Shown: piece by piece, positions 1 through 13,300 of the stretch | Layout: every line of letters starts with the position of its first letter | Numbering within the stretch: the stretch's first letter is position 1 | DNA from: Bugulina stolonifera | Taxonomy: Eukaryota > Bryozoa > Gymnolaemata > Cheilostomatida > Bugulidae | DNA: 64,000 nt | Direction: 5' to 3' | Assembly (NCBI GenBank): GCA_935421135.1 | Contig: OW285191.1 | Location: 19,732,700 to 19,796,699 of the forward strand | Made by a program: the position numbers and the translations under genes | The notes under the pieces: model-generated | What the model saw: the letters and a program-made list of their open reading frames with translations, nothing else | Databases searched by the model: none | What the model was told of the DNA's origin: nothing

Positions 1-173
1 AGTATGGTCAAAGCCCAACTCACCATAATACAATAGTTTATAGCCATTTTCGTCACACATTACACCGTATAATATAATTGAGATTTTATTGTGCTACACC
101 ATGACTAGAAACGCACCCTCAGTCACACACATGTAAGTAATGGTAGCGAATAATGACATCATAAGTAGGTCAC

Positions 174-3100
174 CTGAACAGACTATCCTGTATTGAGGAG
201 ACATTAGGGGCAAGAGCAGACGATTCTACCAGCTCCATGAGCTCAGAGTACACATGCGATACCGACTCTACCAGCTCACCAGTTGCTCCCATATCTGAGC
301 CTACAGACTACAAACATATCAGCATGTGTGAAACGAAGTATTCAGCACTGACTCCCTCATAAGCTGTCTCTCAACGTCATTTCAACCTTATGCTGTAGAT
401 ATAAATATGTGGCTATTAAACATTTTACACCTTTTAAACACGCTTTGCTGTAAGTATAAAGTATTGCCAAGGTATGCTTTGCTGTAAGTATAAAGTATTG
501 CCAAGGTGTGCTTTGCTGTAAGTATAAAGTATTGCCAAGGTGTGCTTTGCTGTAAGTATAAAGTATTGCCAAGGTGTGCTTTGCTGTAAGTATAAAGTAT
601 TGCCAAGGTATGCTTTGCTGTAAGTATAAAGTATTGCCAAGGTGTGCTTTGCTGTAAGTATAAAGTATTGCCAAGGTGTGCTTTGCTGTAAGTATAAAGT
701 ATTGCCAAGGTGTGCTTTGCTGTAAGTATAAAGTATTGCCAAGGTGTGCTTTGCTGTAAGTATAAAGTATTGCCAAGGTATGCTTTGCTGTAAGTATAAA
801 GTATTGCCAAGGTATGCTTTGCTGTAAGTATAAAGTATTGCCAAGGTATGCTTTGCTGTAAGTATAAAGTATTGCCAAGGTGTGCTCCTAGGCATGTCTC
901 AGAGCTGCACCGATGAGGAGTCAAACACCGAAACAGTACACTGTATGCAGATTGAATATGTGGCTATTGTATTATCACATAACCCGAGTTCTTATCACTT
1001 ACCTTGATTTGTTGGCAGTGTGTCTGCCACTCCCCCACACTATCTGGGTTAGCCTTACTTAGGGCAGTTCTTCTTTTTTCAAGAGCAGCCAGGCTTTCCT
1101 TTGCCATACCAAGTTCTTGCTTGAAGATATCGTACTTATCCACTACACTACCAAGCAGGTCCAGTAGAGCATAGAACTTCTTGAGACAAATGTCAAGGTC
1201 ATTCTTGAATTTCTTGAGGTCAGAGGTGAGTTTGCCACATCCTTCTACTGATGTACCTTTCTCGACCAGTACAAATGATTCCTCTATTGCTGTCCAGAGT
1301 TCATCACAGACGGTGATATCAACACTCTGAAAGAACAAGAGGAGTTCGAATACAGCACAGCAGGAGGCAAATAGAATACATTAGCTAATTAATGGCATTT
1401 ACTAGACCTCTGTGTGCATAGCCCTAGTGCCCATAATACAAGTACAAACAGACAGAGCAGCTGTAATGAACAAACCTGGAGATCAGCCAATCGGTGCATA
1501 GCATTCTCTATACTTAGGCCATTCATAGCTCGGTCCGCTTTCTCCGATAAGTTTGTGATGATGTCATCTTCGAGACGTCTCATTTGAGTGGACAGTCTCC
1601 GGTGAACATTCAGCCTATCAGATTGTAGACTGTAATTCTCACTTCTAGCCTGACACAAGGCCTCTATCCTCACAGATACATCCTTATAACTCTCCTGTTC
1701 TCCACTAGGGACGTGTTCACAGTCTATCACATGAAAGTGTGACACCAGATTGGTTAGAGGCTTCTCCAATTGCTGAAACAGGAAGTAGTCTGTTACATAC
1801 ACTATATATATACTTGTAGCCTGTTACATACACTCTATATATACCGGTAGTTTGCTACATACACTCTATACATACCTGTAGTCTGTTACACACACTCTAT
1901 ATACATGTATACCTGTAGTCTGTTACACTCACTCCATATATACCTGTAGTCTGTTACATACACTCTATATATACCTGTAGTCTGTTACATACACTCTATA
2001 TATACCTGTAGTCTGTTACATACACTCTATATATACCTGTAGTCTGTTACACACACTCTATATATACCTGTAGTCTGTTACATACACTCTATATATACCT
2101 GTAGTCTGTTACATACACTCTGTATATACCTGTAGTCTATTACACACACTAATATTATATACCTGTAGTCTGTTACACACACTCTGTTTATCATCTAGTG
2201 TGTGTTGTAGCTGTGCAGCCTCAGATACAATCTGCTCGTACTCCGGGAGCTGGTGTCTAATGCCATCCAATGATTGCAGATGCTCCTTAGCCTGAGTATT
2301 GTACGTCTGATACTGACGCTCTAATTTAGCGACGGATGAATGGAGTTTGTGAATGGCAGCTCTCATGGAGTCGATTGTAGCTCTACATAGATATAGTGTG
2401 TATCATACAATGATATCTAACAGTAGTTCTACATGGATATAGTGTGCATCATACATTGATGTCTAATTATAGCTCTACATAAATATAGTGTACATCATAC
2501 ATTGATATCTAACAGCAGATCTACATGAAAATAGTGTGTATCATACAGTGATATCTAACTGTAGCTCTACATGAAAATAGTGTGTATCATACATTGATAT
2601 CTAACGGCAAATGTGCATATCATAAACATACATGTATCTCTTCTAGAGAATGGCATTGCAATGGTATTCACTAGAGAAGAGATTGTCAGACAAGCATATG
2701 ACATACCAAAACCACTACTAAGTAACTAGAGTCTGTGTATGGCATGTACCTGATGCAACTCCTGCCATTATGAGAAGTGCTCTTTGAGATAGAAGTACCA
2801 GATGTAGTCGCACTGTGTACATTAGTCTCTATCTCCTGTATCTGTTTCTTTAAATCCTGTAATACAGTAACACTGTAACTTAATAGTAATACATCAACAT
2901 AGTAATAAGTAATACAGTAATAAGCATGTAATATAGTAGGACAGTAACATAGTAATACAGCAATATTTTAGTAATGCATTAACATGGTAATGATGCAGTA
3001 AAATAGTAATACAGTAAAGTATTAGTAATACCGATAGTACACCAACACAGTAGTAATGCAACAGACAAGATAACTAATGTAAGTTATAGGATCCCACCGT

Positions 3101-4335
3101 CACAGTCAGTAAGGTAAGGGACATAACTCCTATGCATTATTCCACTAAGTGAAGGGTAAAATACGAGGAGTGAGTCACTACCTTCACTTTGGCCTCTAGC
3201 AGCAGTTGGCTCTGTAGTTTATACGCTGCACTGCACACAGCCTCATCAAACTGTTCAGCCTTGACTATCTGTTGCTGACACACTAGCACCTGCTCATCAA
3301 AGTCGGCGTGACAGGCGGCACACTCAGCCCAGTGCTCTATACCCTCCAACAGGTGCTTGTTCACATCACCATATTTCCTGTCTAGGGTGGTGTACAACTG
3401 TAACGGCTCTGCTGATTGGTAGCTGGAGTTGAGCTGTTTGGCATCTGACTCTAGTTGTGACAAGTTCTGATTTACAGATTCCCTCAACTCTTCCAGAGTC
3501 CCCTAAACACACATCAGGTGGTAACATAAATGCTGTTCTCAGCCATTTGATTTGAACACATGATTAGCAGAGGCTCTGCACCTCACAGGCAAGGTCAAGG
3601 TCAAGGTCATGTGATACCATGCTTATAGTTACCTGGAGTCGTGCTGCCACACCATGCTTTCCAGCAGCATCATCAGGCAGACCAACAGCTGAGACATCGT
3701 GTTCTATAGCAAGCACCTGATCCATCATGTCAGAAGAGATGTCATCAAATTTATTCCACGTCTGCACATCAGCCTCTAGAGTGTCTACTTTAGTATGTAG
3801 AGAGGTAGAGAGGGAAGTGTAGAGGTCTTGTATCTCATCACCATGAAGTATTGACTTGTTGACTGTGTGCTCAGTTACTCTGTCTTCTAGTTGTCTAACA
3901 GACTCCACACTCTCGCCCAGAGAAGTCAGCTCAGCCTTGCATAACTGCCATGTTATATATAACATAAATTATTACAACACATAGCAAGTAACAACAATTA
4001 CTACTGACACCACATACCAGGCATCCACTACTGACAGCACATACCAGGCATCCACTACTGACACCACATAGCACGTATCCACTACTGACAGCACATAGCA
4101 GGTATCCACTACTGACAGCACATACCAGGCATCCACTACTGACACCACATAGCACGTATCCACTATTGACAGCACATCGCATATACTCACCTGAGCCTTA
4201 GTGACAGCTCGCTGTAGAGCATGTTTACTGATGATATTCTCGGATGCAGAAGTTATCTTATCTCGGAGAGCTTCAAGGGAAGTGATCGTCTCCTCACACT
4301 TGATGTCATACTGCTCATGCTCAGTAACATATGAA
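174..4335 (-). CDS. SYNE-like: Nesprin-like exons 63-70: spectrin repeats, continuing off the left edge
   Basis: Exons: 63, 4191-4335; 64, 3633-3944 (104 codons); 65, 3182-3502 (107); 66, 2750-2856; 67, 2163-2382; 68, 1476-1772 (99); 69, 1003-1326 (108); 70, 174-300. Repeat landmarks: [60 protein letters not shown] and [20 protein letters not shown]. Exon 66 is Ser/Thr-rich ([15 protein letters not shown]), perhaps a linker between repeats. Exon 70 ([20 protein letters not shown]) needs one base from the exon before it, whereas exon 69 ends in phase 0. A small exon may therefore be missing, possibly because of the insertion at 418-954 in that intron. Confidence 0.75.
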
Positions 4336-7300
4336 CTGTAAGATGGATGGAATATATCGATATACATGCATATACAGTATTGCTAAGGTGTGCTCGTAGG
4401 TATATCTCTGAGTGCACTGATGAGGTGTCAAACACCAAAATAGTACACTGTATGCAAATTGAGCAGATGTATATACATGTATATTATATACCTATACGTA
4501 ATACAATACAATGTAGACTCATCAGTTACTATAATTTTCCTTGACCTCCAGTTCAACCAATGAAATGACAGAGCAATAGCAAGCATGGGATACTGACGGG
4601 TAGTGTTGAGTAGGGTTTATGGTTCCCATAATGCAATTACACCCATAGAAGGTGATCGTGAGGTGCTCAGTTGAGTTTACAGTTATTATTAGTGCCAGCT
4701 ATGTGCTAGCAGTTAGCAACATACGTGTAAAGTTGACACCATCCATCTACTCTTACTAGTTGAGAGTCAAGAGAAGACAATAACTTAGCCATATTATCGG
4801 CAACGTTGAGACATTCCTGAGAACCTTCCGGACTCAGTAGAGTCTGCTGCTGCTTTAGAGATCGTTGTAGCTCATCAATCTGAGAGTAGAGTTTCTAAAG
4901 TACGACCACAGATATGATATTACTAATACAGACGACCACAGATATGATATTACTAATACAGACGATCACAGATACGGTATTACTAATACAGACCACAGAT
5001 ATGATATTACTAATACAGACGACCACAGATACGATATTACTAATACAGACGACCACAGATATGATATTACTAATACAGACGACCACAGATATGATATTAC
5101 TAATACAGACGACCACAGATATGATATTACTAATACAGACGACAGATACGATATTACTAATACAGACGACCACAGATACGATATTACTAATACAGACGAC
5201 AGATACGATATTACTAATACAGATGACCACAGATACGATATTACTAATACAGACGACCACAGATACGATATTACTAATACAGACGACCACAGATGTGATA
5301 TTACTAATACAGATGACCACAGATACGATATTACTAATACAGACGACCACAGATACGATATTACTAATACAGACGACCACAGATACGATATTACTAATAC
5401 AGACGACCACAGATATGATATTACTAATACAGACGACCACAGATATGATATTACTAATACAGACGACAGATACGATATTACTAATACAGACGACCACAGA
5501 TACGATATTACTAATACAGACGACAGATACGATATTACTAATACAGATGACCACAGATACGATATTACTAATACAGACGACCACAGATACGATATTACTA
5601 ATACAGACGACCACAGATGTGATATTACTAATACAGATGACCACAGATACGATATTACTAATACAGACGACCACAGATACGATATTACTAATACAGACGA
5701 CCACAGATACGGTATTACTAATACAGATGACCACAGATACGATATTACTAATACAGACGACAGATACGATATTACTAATATAGACGACCACAGATACGAT
5801 ATTACTAATACAGACGACCACAGATACGATATTACTAATACAGACGACCACAGATACGATATTACTAATACAGATGACCACAGATACGATATTACTAATA
5901 CAGACCACAGATATGATATTACTAATACAGACCACAGATATGATATTACTAATACAGACGACCACAGATACGATATTACTAATACAGACGACAGATACGA
6001 TATTACTAATACAGACGACCACAGATACGATATTACTAATATAGACGACCACAGATACGATATTACTAATACAGACGACCACAGATACGATATTACTAAT
6101 ACAGATGACCACAGATACGATATTACTAATACAGATGACGACAGATACGATATTACTAATACAGACAATCACAGATATGATATTACTAATACAGACGACA
6201 GATACGATATTACTAATACAGATGACCACAGATACGATATTACTAATACAGACGACCACAGTCACACACACTGAACACTGTTGGAACTGTTGGCTGCTAC
6301 TTCCATTTCGTTGATGAAGTTTTCTTGACGACCCAAAACACTAATAAAATGTGGAGGTATACCATTGCTACAACCAACAGAGTGTATCAACTGCCCGTGT
6401 CACATTAATTGCAATAAATGACTACCTGGTATGTAGAGAGTTGACCTTGTTTCTCTACACATGTAGACCTCATTGTCATCTCTTCACCGATCTCTTCAGA
6501 CTTGAGTTGAGCAGCGTTACTGATCTGCTGCACTTTAGACATGAGTATCTCCGTGTCCGTCAGTCTGTTCCTCAACTACAGTCAGACAAGGAACCGGCCA
6601 ATAGGAGAGATCTTATTAGACGACAGAATGATATCCTCTTCTAGCCTGTACTTACAGCACTTACATAGTACTTACAGCACTTACTATAACTAGAATATGT
6701 ACATCAGTTAGGCCATGTACATTGTATGTACATGTGTATATGTATAATATTTAAATAGTATAATATACCAAGTGATATAGATAGTCTAGCAAGACCTATA
6801 GCTACTCAAGGTAACATCTACCACTAATACTAGATAATATTACTTGGTATAATGTATATAAACCATGTCCGAGTGCTATACATAAATTATATGCATATAG
6901 ACAAAGCTACCGACTATATGACATCACAGATGCATACGTGTTTCAAGGATGTAGAAAGGTTAGAGTTGAGCTCATCAAGTTTGAGTTGCCTCCTCCTTAT
7001 CTCATGCTGAATAACTTTACGCTCTGTGAGTGACGTTGTGGCATACGTCTGCTCCGAAGCCTTGCCAGCATCAGCAATAAGTTTATCACCCTGCGGCTGC
7101 TCGGCAATACATGCCTGAAAAGAAATAGATAATTTAATCACAAACAGGTAATAGACATGAACATATAAATAACAGCTAGTATACATGTATATAGATAACT
7201 TAGCTGTATAATTATATATCCTTCATTCACAAGAGACATTCTCAACTATATTCATTTATGTTTACATCTAGATACACACATATATACATAATAGAACTCT

Positions 7301-10300
7301 CTTTCAATATACTAAAAGGTAGAACTAAAGCTACTCTTAGATACTATATTATTAATTCATTATTAATGTTCGTAATGTCTTACTGTAACCATTAAAAATA
7401 CAACTAAATGAATGAATCAATGCCTATTCATGGACTGAATGTAACTCCTTTACAGCGTACAAGTATATTATAATATGTGGTATGTGTACATATTACTATA
7501 GCCTAAATTCTACAAGCCAACAATTAGCCTGTGCTCTCACCTGTATAGCTGCCTGCTTGTCTCTTAGAGTCTCTATGGAATCCGCTTCCTCTCTTCTACC
7601 TACCATCTCGTCGTACCAGCCATCAAATGCTTCCAGACACGAGTTCAGTTCAGCATGTGACTCTTGGGCAAGTTGGGTACGGTCCAACACAGAATTAGAC
7701 GTCTCCCTCAAAGAGTTATACCGACTTCTACAAAAACCAAGGCTATATTGTACAATAGCGACTATGTGCTGATACAATATTGAATAAGTAAAACAACCTT
7801 GTCCTATAATGGAAGATACAATCACCAAGTAACAGAATATGGAGTACGGTGATGATAAATACTCTACTTACACCAACTTATTAGCTGTGAGTCCAACTCG
7901 TGGTTCCCCGCACATACTACCTAGCTCAGCACACAATGTACTGAATTCTGCTATTGGTTCGTTCATCTCACTGACCTCTCTCTGGAAATCCTGAAAATAG
8001 AGATCAAGCAGTTGAGGGTAATTATACATATACTATGGTATCAAAAACATGTTATACATGTATTCAGTGGTATCCATCGATGGTGATGGTCAATACGCAT
8101 TTTACATGGTTGGTCATCTACCACGACATTGATCAACCAATAAAATTCTCAGCAATTTCATAAACAGAGAGGATCCCCTTCCCATCTTGTACATGTACAC
8201 AGATATTACTCACCTGGGCATCTGCTACCTGCTGACTCTTCTCCTCAAAGCTAGACTGTAGTTTGAAGTCCAGTCTGGCTCTCTCCTCCAGAGCAGCTAG
8301 CTGAGCGGATAGAGTGTCAGATTGGCTGGCATATGCCACCCACAGAGAGAGACATTGCCCCAGCTGTTTCGTCAGGTGCTCCACAGCTGACTCTAAAGCT
8401 GATATGTCATCAGAGGCAGCAGCATGCCTCTCCTCTAATTTTTGTCCCATTGCAGAACCACAGGACGAGATCAGCGTACTCTGATAGGTTTGGATTTTAG
8501 CGAGGAGGTCCTTTAAAGGTGACATATTTTGCAAACCCTACAAAATTAATGGTAAAGCACACAATGTTGTGATTTATACATGGTGTACATGTATATACAA
8601 GTACAGTTACCCCTTCCCTATATACAATATTATAGGGAACTGTCCCCTCTCCATATACAATACTATAGAGAACTGTCCCCTCTCCATATACAATACTATA
8701 ATAGGGAACTGTCCCCTCTCCATATACAATACTATCATAGGGAACTGTCCCCTCTCCATATACAATACTATCATAGGGAACTGTCCCCTCTCCATATACA
8801 ATACTATCATAGGGAACTGTCCCCTCTCCATATACAATACTATAATAGGGAATTGTCCCCTCTCCATATACAATACTATAATAGGGAATTGTCCCCTCTC
8901 CATATACAATACTATAGGGAATTGTCCCCTCTTCATATACAATACTATAATAGGGAATTGTCCCCTCTCCATATACAATACTATAGGGAACTGTTCCCTC
9001 TCCATATACAATACTATAGGGAACTGTCCCCTCCCCATATACAATACTATAGGGAACTCACCTTGCATTTTGAGATTCTGTTTTCTATCATAAACTTGTC
9101 AGATGAAGTGAGACTATTTATGGCATTGAGAGACCCATTTCTAGTATTAGTTAATTGAGCAAGAGTGGCGCTGGCGGCGTTCCAATCTCGCAATGTTGCC
9201 AGCATAGAACTAAGATTAAGGGCAGATTCTGCACACTGATTAGCCAGAATGTCTAACTTGGTCACATGATCCAACAGTTGTTCAGGTATGGAACTAGTAG
9301 GTAATTCTTTGGTCTTCTGCAGTGACGTTTGGCAATGCTGGCTGTGTGACATTGCTGTGTCCTTGAGCATCTGTAAGTGTAGTAGCAGATAGATACTAAA
9401 CACTAGCTAATGGAGAGCTGGTAGTCAATCATTGGTCAATGGTACCTGATAGATAACACCGTTACTCTCACCTCTTAACTACATATTGCAGCTATATAGA
9501 ACCCAACAACAGTCTCATGTGTCTCCAGCTTCACATGTACATTGTACCATATATTAGTAGTGTTGAACTATGTTCTAGTAATAACATATGACTCGCCTCC
9601 AACTCTATAGTTAATATACATAGTAGTAACATATGACTCACCTTTAACTCTATAGTTAATATACATAGTAGTAACATATGACTCACCTTCAACTTTATAG
9701 TCAATATACATAGTAGTAATATATGACCCACCTCCAACTTTATAGTTAATATGCATAGTAGTAATATATGACTCACCTCCAAATCTACAGCTAATATATA
9801 TAGTAGTAATATATGACTCACTTCCAATTCTGATATTTTAGCTTCTAGTTCAGTTTCATTATTCCAGGGCACCTGGCAATCTGACAATCTCCTACTGGCC
9901 TCCACTAGCCAATTAGAGACCTCGTTGGAGGAACGCTCCAACTCGTCAGCCAATGAAGACTTCTGTTGCACAAGTGAGAGAGAATCAAGCAGAACCTTAA
10001 GAGACTTCTCACAGAACTTGAACTTTCCTTGGAGATCATCTCTGCCCACCAGAGAAGTGGAGTTACATGTTGTCTCCACCTGACTGAGACACTCTCTAAG
10101 CTTGTTCTCTCCTGTGAAATGATAACTGCTATGTTAACAGTGAATTGTGGTTTATAAAATCATCTGATCCACGACGCTCGATCATAAAAGAGTACAAGTT
10201 CAAATGAACTGACTTCCAAATAATATAATATATGAAACCTTTACAGTACCGAAATAAACTCTCTCTGAAATACTAGAGAATTGGAGTTCAATGTTTGCTT

Positions 10301-13300
10301 ACCTTGTCTAGATATATCCTTAGATTTAGAGATAAATGTTTGCTTACCTTGTCTAGATATATCCTTAGATTTAGAGATAAATGTTTGCTTACCTTGTCTA
10401 GATATATCCTTCGACTTTGCACAAAGATTTCTCATCACACTGCTGTCAGTTGAGGCATCACCTACTCTGTTCATGTACTCCACCGTCCAATCCTCTAATT
10501 CCTTCAACAGCGACTCGCACAACTCCGCAGAATGAACAGCCTCCTTTTGAGACCCCATCAATTCCTGTAACAATCATTTTCATTTAAAATTGCAAAATAG
10601 AATTAACAAAACTGAAACTATTATAAACAAAGTGAGATGATTAAAGATTATATTCTGGTGATGATGTACTAAGTGTGACCGTGTCGTACCACTAGCTCAG
10701 TTTCAATAGCTAAACTTTTCTTATCCAACTCATTAGCGACTTGAGTAAACGTCTTGTTACTCGTCTGCAAGTGTAATGACTGGGCTAAACTCTTCAATGA
10801 TTGGATATTGGGAGCGAGTCGTGTAAGCAGCTCTCTCTGCTCCTGCGTTTGAGCGTAGGCAGCAGATTTCTCTGCTAGATTTCGTTTAGCTGACGAATCC
10901 ATCTGCAACATCAAATTCATAACTTAATGGAATACTCGAGTATTATCCAAGAAACACAATATACATGGGCTCTACCCTAGAACCCTTCCTGTGGTCGCTT
11001 GTTCTACAGAGGGTACAGCATGTTCACACATTACCTGCTCCTCGATGTCTTGCACTTTTGCCTGCAGTTCCTCATTCAGACTGTTGAATGTTTGTTGCTG
11101 ACCTTCTATATCCTGTAATCTAGTCTGATTGTTCCGGAGCTCAGTCATAAGGGTTTCTGACAAGCCGGTTGCAATGTCCAATCTGTCTTGTAGTGCTTGG
11201 CGGCCCTCCTCAGCTGTGCTGGGAGAAACCTTAGTCTCAAAGTCTTCCCACAGAGTTTGTAGGGTGATGGAATGCTCCGAGAGTGACGTAGATATTACCT
11301 ATAATGTAGAAGAGATGGTTAGAAGTCTCATATTACTGCATTGCTGCGTCACATTCTAAAATACAGCTGCTTGACACATAAAGAGCCTACTATTAGCTTC
11401 AACATACCTGTAGATTCTTATTCAACTCCTCTGGATTAGCCTTCTCACTGCCCATAGAGTTGAGTCTGTCCTCCAAGTCATTAAGAGCCTGTTCTACATG
11501 AGACAGCCACTGATCTAGTTTGTGGTGAGAGTCATAGCTAGATGTTACGCTAGAGAGCGCATCTACTGAGCTACCAGTTATGGCCTGATATTCTTCCTCA
11601 GCCTCCTTCACCTCTTCCTCAGTGGCTGGCAGACACTTACACAGTGACTGCAGTTTAGAGATGCTGGACAAAGGAAAATAATCAGAGTTACAAATGAAGG
11701 GATATTACAATAGACGACTCACAATAGATGACTCACAATAGATGACTCGCAACAGATGACTCACAGTGGATGACCCACAATGGATGACTCGCAATAGATG
11801 ACTCACAATAGGCGACTCATAGTCAATTATTCATAGCAAACGCTCCACAATAAACGACTCACAGTAGATAACCCATAGTACTTTCTGACCTACAGTAACT
11901 GACCTACAGTAACTGACCTACAGTAACTGACCTACAGTAACTGACCTACAGTAACTGACCTACAGTAACTGACCTACAGTAACTGACCTACAGTAACTGA
12001 CCTACAGTAACTGACCTACAGTAACTGACCTACAGTAACTGACCTACAGTAACTGACCTACAGTAACTGACCTACAGTAACTGACCTACAGTAACTGACC
12101 TACAGTAACTGGCTAACACACCTAGGTTTGAGCTCTTCCACACTGAAGCAGAGTGATTTCTGCTCATGGATGCGCCCTTGTTTCTCCTCCAGTGTGTCAC
12201 ACAGTTCTAAGTTGACTTTATTTTGGTGATCTAGCAGACTCAATGACATCTGCACCTGATCCATAGTTTGTTCATAAGCTGTCCAGTTGCTTACTAGTCT
12301 CTGACTAGTAGAGCTCAATGTAGTGTGTCTATCATTAACTGAAGCCCATTGTTCGGAGAGGGACTGAAAAGTATAGATTATGTAGACCATTAGTATAGCC
12401 TTCGCTACCCACACAGATACAGGTGAGAGATTAGTATAGCCTTCGCACAGCCCAACACAGCACAGCACAGCACAGCTCTGCTCTGAGCTGCTCTGCTCTG
12501 CACAGCACAGTATAGTATAAATTATGTAGACTATTAGTATAGCCTTTGCATTCATTGGGATTAGAGGCCATCATTAGCCGTGACCAGAGTAGTGTACCTA
12601 CACTTTTGCATCCATTGGAATTAGCCGTGACCAGAGAAGCAAACCTAGATACCTATTTCTAGGCAGTCAAGTGACTCTAAGAGGAACCAGCAATTAATCA
12701 ATATGTCTGTGCAGTCTCTGTAGTCTGAGTAGAAGTGAAATGCTCAAGCAAGTAAATACACATTGTAGCACCATCACTTAGTTTACCTGCGACTGCTTTC
12801 TTATGATCTCCCTGTCTTGCTGAGCTAGCACAGGAAGTAAGTTCTCGGATCTTTGAAGGCAAGAATCTAGAGAAGTTTGCAATGAATCAAGTCCATTAGC
12901 AATCTCTTCGAGTGTCTCAACAGCAGCGCGAGCATCTTCACTACCATCTACAGCATCTAGGTCAACCTGACCTACACTCTCGGATATCTGGGTCAAAGCA
13001 TCGCTGACCTCATTATGATGTAAGCAGTGTGAGCTGACATCATCAATTAGTTGTTCGAACTTGGCCAATCGAACCTGAAACACACAGCATTGTGTTAAAT
13101 GACGTAATTACATGTAAGTCATGTGATGTACTTACAGGTAAGTCATATGATGTACTTACATGCAAGTCATATAATCCACTTACAGTTAAGTTATATAATA
13201 GCTACTTGTACTTACAGGTATGTCATATAATGTACTTACAGGTAAGTTACACAAGCAGATGTAGGTTACCTTAATATTATTCAACACGACACTGTGTTGA

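Larger units (their letters stand above)
418..954 (+). mobile_element. Short non-autonomous insertion ending in the hammerhead motif
   Basis: A 14-base direct repeat, AATATGTGGCTATT, flanks it at 404-417 and 955-968, as expected of a target duplication. Inside are a 34-bp minisatellite (442-883) and, at the very end, hammerhead copy 1. Candidate classes are a Penelope-like remnant or a retrozyme-type element, both known to carry type I hammerheads in animals. It sits in the intron between exons 69 and 70. Confidence 0.6.

Noticed and set aside
357..924. Open frames of 150-180 codons on the minus strand rich in [10 protein letters not shown] or LYLQQS repeats
   Set aside because: All frames of a 34-bp tandem array are open by chance; no homology, and the region is an intron insertion.
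4895..6271. 458-codon minus-strand frame of CISNIVSVV repeats and plus-strand TTDTILLIQ repeats
   Set aside because: The 30-bp unit and its deletions are multiples of three, so any stop-free unit stays open. It lies between two exons and looks like nothing known.
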